Part shown: positions 5,160 through 6,989 of the stretch, one piece after another | How positions within the stretch are numbered: the stretch's first letter is position 1 | Layout of the letters: each line of letters begins with the position of its first letter | DNA from: Syntrophus sp. (in: bacteria) | GTDB taxonomy: Bacteria > Desulfobacterota > Syntrophia > Syntrophales > UBA5619 | Assembly: GCA_013824905.1 (NCBI GenBank) | Contig: PNOO01000128.1 | Coordinates: 1 to 6,989, forward strand | Length of the DNA stretch: 6,989 bases | Direction: 5' to 3' | Notes under the pieces: generated by a model | What the model was told of the DNA's origin: nothing | The model's database searches: none | What the model saw: only the letters and a program-made list of their open reading frames with translations | Position numbers and translations under genes: made by a program

Positions 5160-6989
5160 AGATTTTTCTCCGCTCTCCAAATGCTTCTTCTCCGCCTTCA
5201 AGGGTTCTCATGCTGACCTTTTTCCAATCAAGCTGATCACCCACATCCTCCGGATTCACTAGATTGTTCGTGAAGGGGTTGCCTATATAGGTGCTATACC
5301 CTGCTTTCCCGTGGCACCGGTAAACCGAGCTGTAAGGAAGAGTCCGCACGGCAATATTTGCATCATGAGTTGAAATGAACACCTTCTTGCCTGCCCGCGC
5401 GCGCTCCTTAATCAGCGGCACAATAACATCATTGATATATTCATTGCCCAAGCTCCTCTCTGGCTCGTCCAGAATGTATACCTCTTTGTCAGTCCCCAGC
5501 TCTTTCTGCAACATGACCATCGAGGACTCACCACTCGACGGCGAATAGGGATGCCCGTCTAGCGCAAAGTATCTTTTGAACAGAAGCAACTCGTAAACCG
5601 TATTGATGTCTTCCACGTCCTCAATCACATTGAGTTCGGAAATGTGCTGAAACAGATCATCGGCATAGGCGTGCTTAAGGATCTTCCGGACACAATTGAC
5701 GAACTTCTTCTGCGGCCCCTTTTTAACCCCTGTTAGGCTCGACAGAACACCGTCCGTAATAGCGCCGCTTTGGAACTTAAACTCCGTCCGAAGCTGCAAA
5801 TCCCCCTTGTTTGAGCCGAGACTACCAACAAGCTCAGTCTGCATGGGAATCTCTGTGTCTACGCTCTTAACGATCTTGGCGGCGTTGACCTCGATCTTAA
5901 TGCGGTTCATCGCGTAGTCACGAAAACCTGTTGTTGTCGGTTTGGCTGGCGTTCCCGTCTTCCGCTCCACCTCTCTGCGGAAAGCCTTGATCGCTGAGTT
6001 CAGAAAACAAATCTCTTTCCAACCTGAAAAGCTGGTCCACTCCCTCTTGCGCAGGCGCTCCAGCAGCTCTGACAGAATGCGGGCGACCTCCATGAGTTCC
6101 TCTTCGTCGACTTCCTTCTTCACGGAAGGGTTATTAGCCAGAAACTCCAAGAATTCTGCTGTCGTTCCCGCGGCCTCAGTAAACTCGGAAAACTCTCGCT
6201 TAGCGCTGCTCTCTTCCTCTGGATCAATGTCTTTGAGCAGGATCTTCTTCGCGTTCCAGTTTGTGCTCTTCGCCGCGAAGTAGACTACGTATTTGCTGAG
6301 GCCTGTAACGGCAACCTCACCCGCGCCCCGCAGGGCTTCGATCTCATCCGAGCAGTAGTTGATGCTGTGCGTATTAAGATTGATTGACAGATCTCTGCCT
6401 CTGGTATCGAAAATCTCATCCAGGCGATCACTCGCGGATTCATAGACTCTGGCATCGATCCCGTTCTCCGAGTAGTGCTTGGCGATGGCCTTCAGAATGC
6501 AAGATTTGCCAGTTCCTTTCGGCCCAAAAACGACATTGATGTCGTTGAATGCCTTTATTTTCAGAATCGAGCTATCGTCAAAAGGAAGCAGAGCAAGATC
6601 CTCGGACGTCTTCCTATCCAGCACCGTGTTGATTGTCGTCGGATCTTTTTTTAGTAGCAGGCAAAAATGCTCAAAACTATCGACAGGGAGCCGAAGGTCA
6701 GGCAGTTCGTCAGAAAGCTCTTCGTACTCCACCCAGTCGTTGATATCAGACCCGTAAATTGAAGAGTGCCCGTGTGAGATATAGATGCCTGCCGAGATCG
6801 AGTTGGTAACCTCTTTGATCACACATCCCGGGTTATTTGTTTTGGTCTCCAGCATCTCGAGCACTTCGTCCGAGAGGTTGGGCTTCTTCTGCTTGTAGTG
6901 GGCGACGTATAGCGGATTGAAAGTGTCGAACCTCTCAAGAACCTCCTCAATCGTTGCTGTAAAGCTGTCTGGACTGGAATCCTTGGTTA
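5146..6989 (-). CDS. PHP-ATPase-like (TrlF/Ppl-type) P-loop protein, N-terminus outside window
   Basis: The frame is open to the right edge, so the gene starts beyond it; 613 residues are visible (numbered here from the edge). Residues 1-105 resemble the end of a PHP phosphoesterase domain: PLYVAHY (25-31), KEVTNS (58-63), YGSDINDW (78-85), then DSFEHFCLLL. An ABC/SMC-type ATPase follows. Walker A GPKGTGKS is at 155-162, and a helical, charged insertion spans about 250-345. The signature-like SPSSGESS is at 482-489, Walker B VYILDEPERSLG at 503-514, and the H-loop ISTHDAN at 538-544. The motif order matches RecF/SMC-like head domains. PHP plus this ATPase is the layout of TrlF-type proteins, which include the Ppl phage-defence gene, as I recall. 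The ATPase call is strong; the PHP part is inferred from a fragment. The GTG at 6864 is internal, because good coding continues upstream. The end overlaps the small partner gene. Confidence 0.82.
   Translation of the reverse strand, partial: TKDSSPDSFTATIEEVLERFDTFNPLYVAHYKQKKPNLSDEVLEMLETKTNNPGCVIKEVTNSISAGIYISHGHSSIYGSDINDWVEYEELSDELPDLRLPVDSFEHFCLLLKKDPTTINTVLDRKTSEDLALLPFDDSSILKIKAFNDINVVFGPKGTGKSCILKAIAKHYSENGIDARVYESASDRLDEIFDTRGRDLSINLNTHSINYCSDEIEALRGAGEVAVTGLSKYVVYFAAKSTNWNAKKILLKDIDPEEESSAKREFSEFTEAAGTTAEFLEFLANNPSVKKEVDEEELMEVARILSELLERLRKREWTSFSGWKEICFLNSAIKAFRREVERKTGTPAKPTTTGFRDYAMNRIKIEVNAAKIVKSVDTEIPMQTELVGSLGSNKGDLQLRTEFKFQSGAITDGVLSSLTGVKKGPQKKFVNCVRKILKHAYADDLFQHISELNVIEDVEDINTVYELLLFKRYFALDGHPYSPSSGESSMVMLQKELGTDKEVYILDEPERSLGNEYINDVIVPLIKERARAGKKVFISTHDANIAVRTLPYSSVYRCHGKAGYSTYIGNPFTNNLVNPEDVGDQLDWKKVSMRTLEGGEEAFGERRKIYGNN
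5168..5171 (-). promoter_or_regulatory. Ribosome binding site that sets the start of the 94-residue gene
   Basis: On the minus strand GGAG is followed by 8 bases and then ATG (5159-5157). It lies inside the last codons of the ATPase gene. It supports the shorter 94-residue product over a longer one beginning at the TTG at 5201. Confidence 0.6.

Noticed and set aside
4806..5216. A 136-codon plus-strand open frame
   Set aside because: It lies antisense to the 94-residue gene. The minus-strand frame has a good ribosome site and coupling to the ATPase gene.

Overview
The window joins two unrelated blocks. Positions 1-4397 (+ strand) hold the 3' part of a tightly packed redox operon. Positions 4875-6989 (- strand) hold a two-gene cassette with a P-loop ATPase that looks like an accessory, possibly anti-phage, module. 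The two blocks converge on about 480 bases with no recognisable gene. Base composition differs: a hand count of one 60-base line gives about 68% G+C inside the operon (3721-3780) and about 48% inside the ATPase gene (6481-6540).

The organism is probably a Gram-negative anaerobe. This is inferred from the gene set: two Tat-exported redox proteins, a membrane polyferredoxin rich in 4Fe-4S motifs, and DUF362 and DUF6599 proteins together. Such sets are familiar from Desulfobacterota (former Deltaproteobacteria) and similar anaerobes, but nothing here fixes the taxon.

The operon runs in this order: the end of a DUF6599 protein, an exported aldo/keto reductase with a C-terminal pair of CX2CX2CX3C motifs, an exported DUF362 protein, and a NapH-NapG-like polyferredoxin. 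Gaps are 20 and 16 bases, and the last pair overlaps by 4 bases (ATGA). The last protein appears to fuse a NapH-type membrane quinol-oxidising module to a NapG-type ferredoxin module, with a twin-arginine segment at the junction. Taken together, the genes suggest a membrane-to-periplasm electron path ending on the exported aldo/keto reductase and/or the DUF362 protein. The substrate is unknown.

The minus-strand cassette starts beyond the right edge. The visible 613 residues show the tail of what may be a PHP-type phosphoesterase domain. An ABC/SMC-like ATPase follows, with Walker A, signature, Walker B and H-loop motifs. This layout resembles TrlF/Ppl-type PHP-ATPases, a family that includes a reported phage-defence gene. 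A 94-residue acidic protein of unknown function starts inside the end of the ATPase gene and is very likely its partner. The intergenic stretch 4398-4874 contains three small inverted repeats but no tRNA, CRISPR array or intact mobile element.
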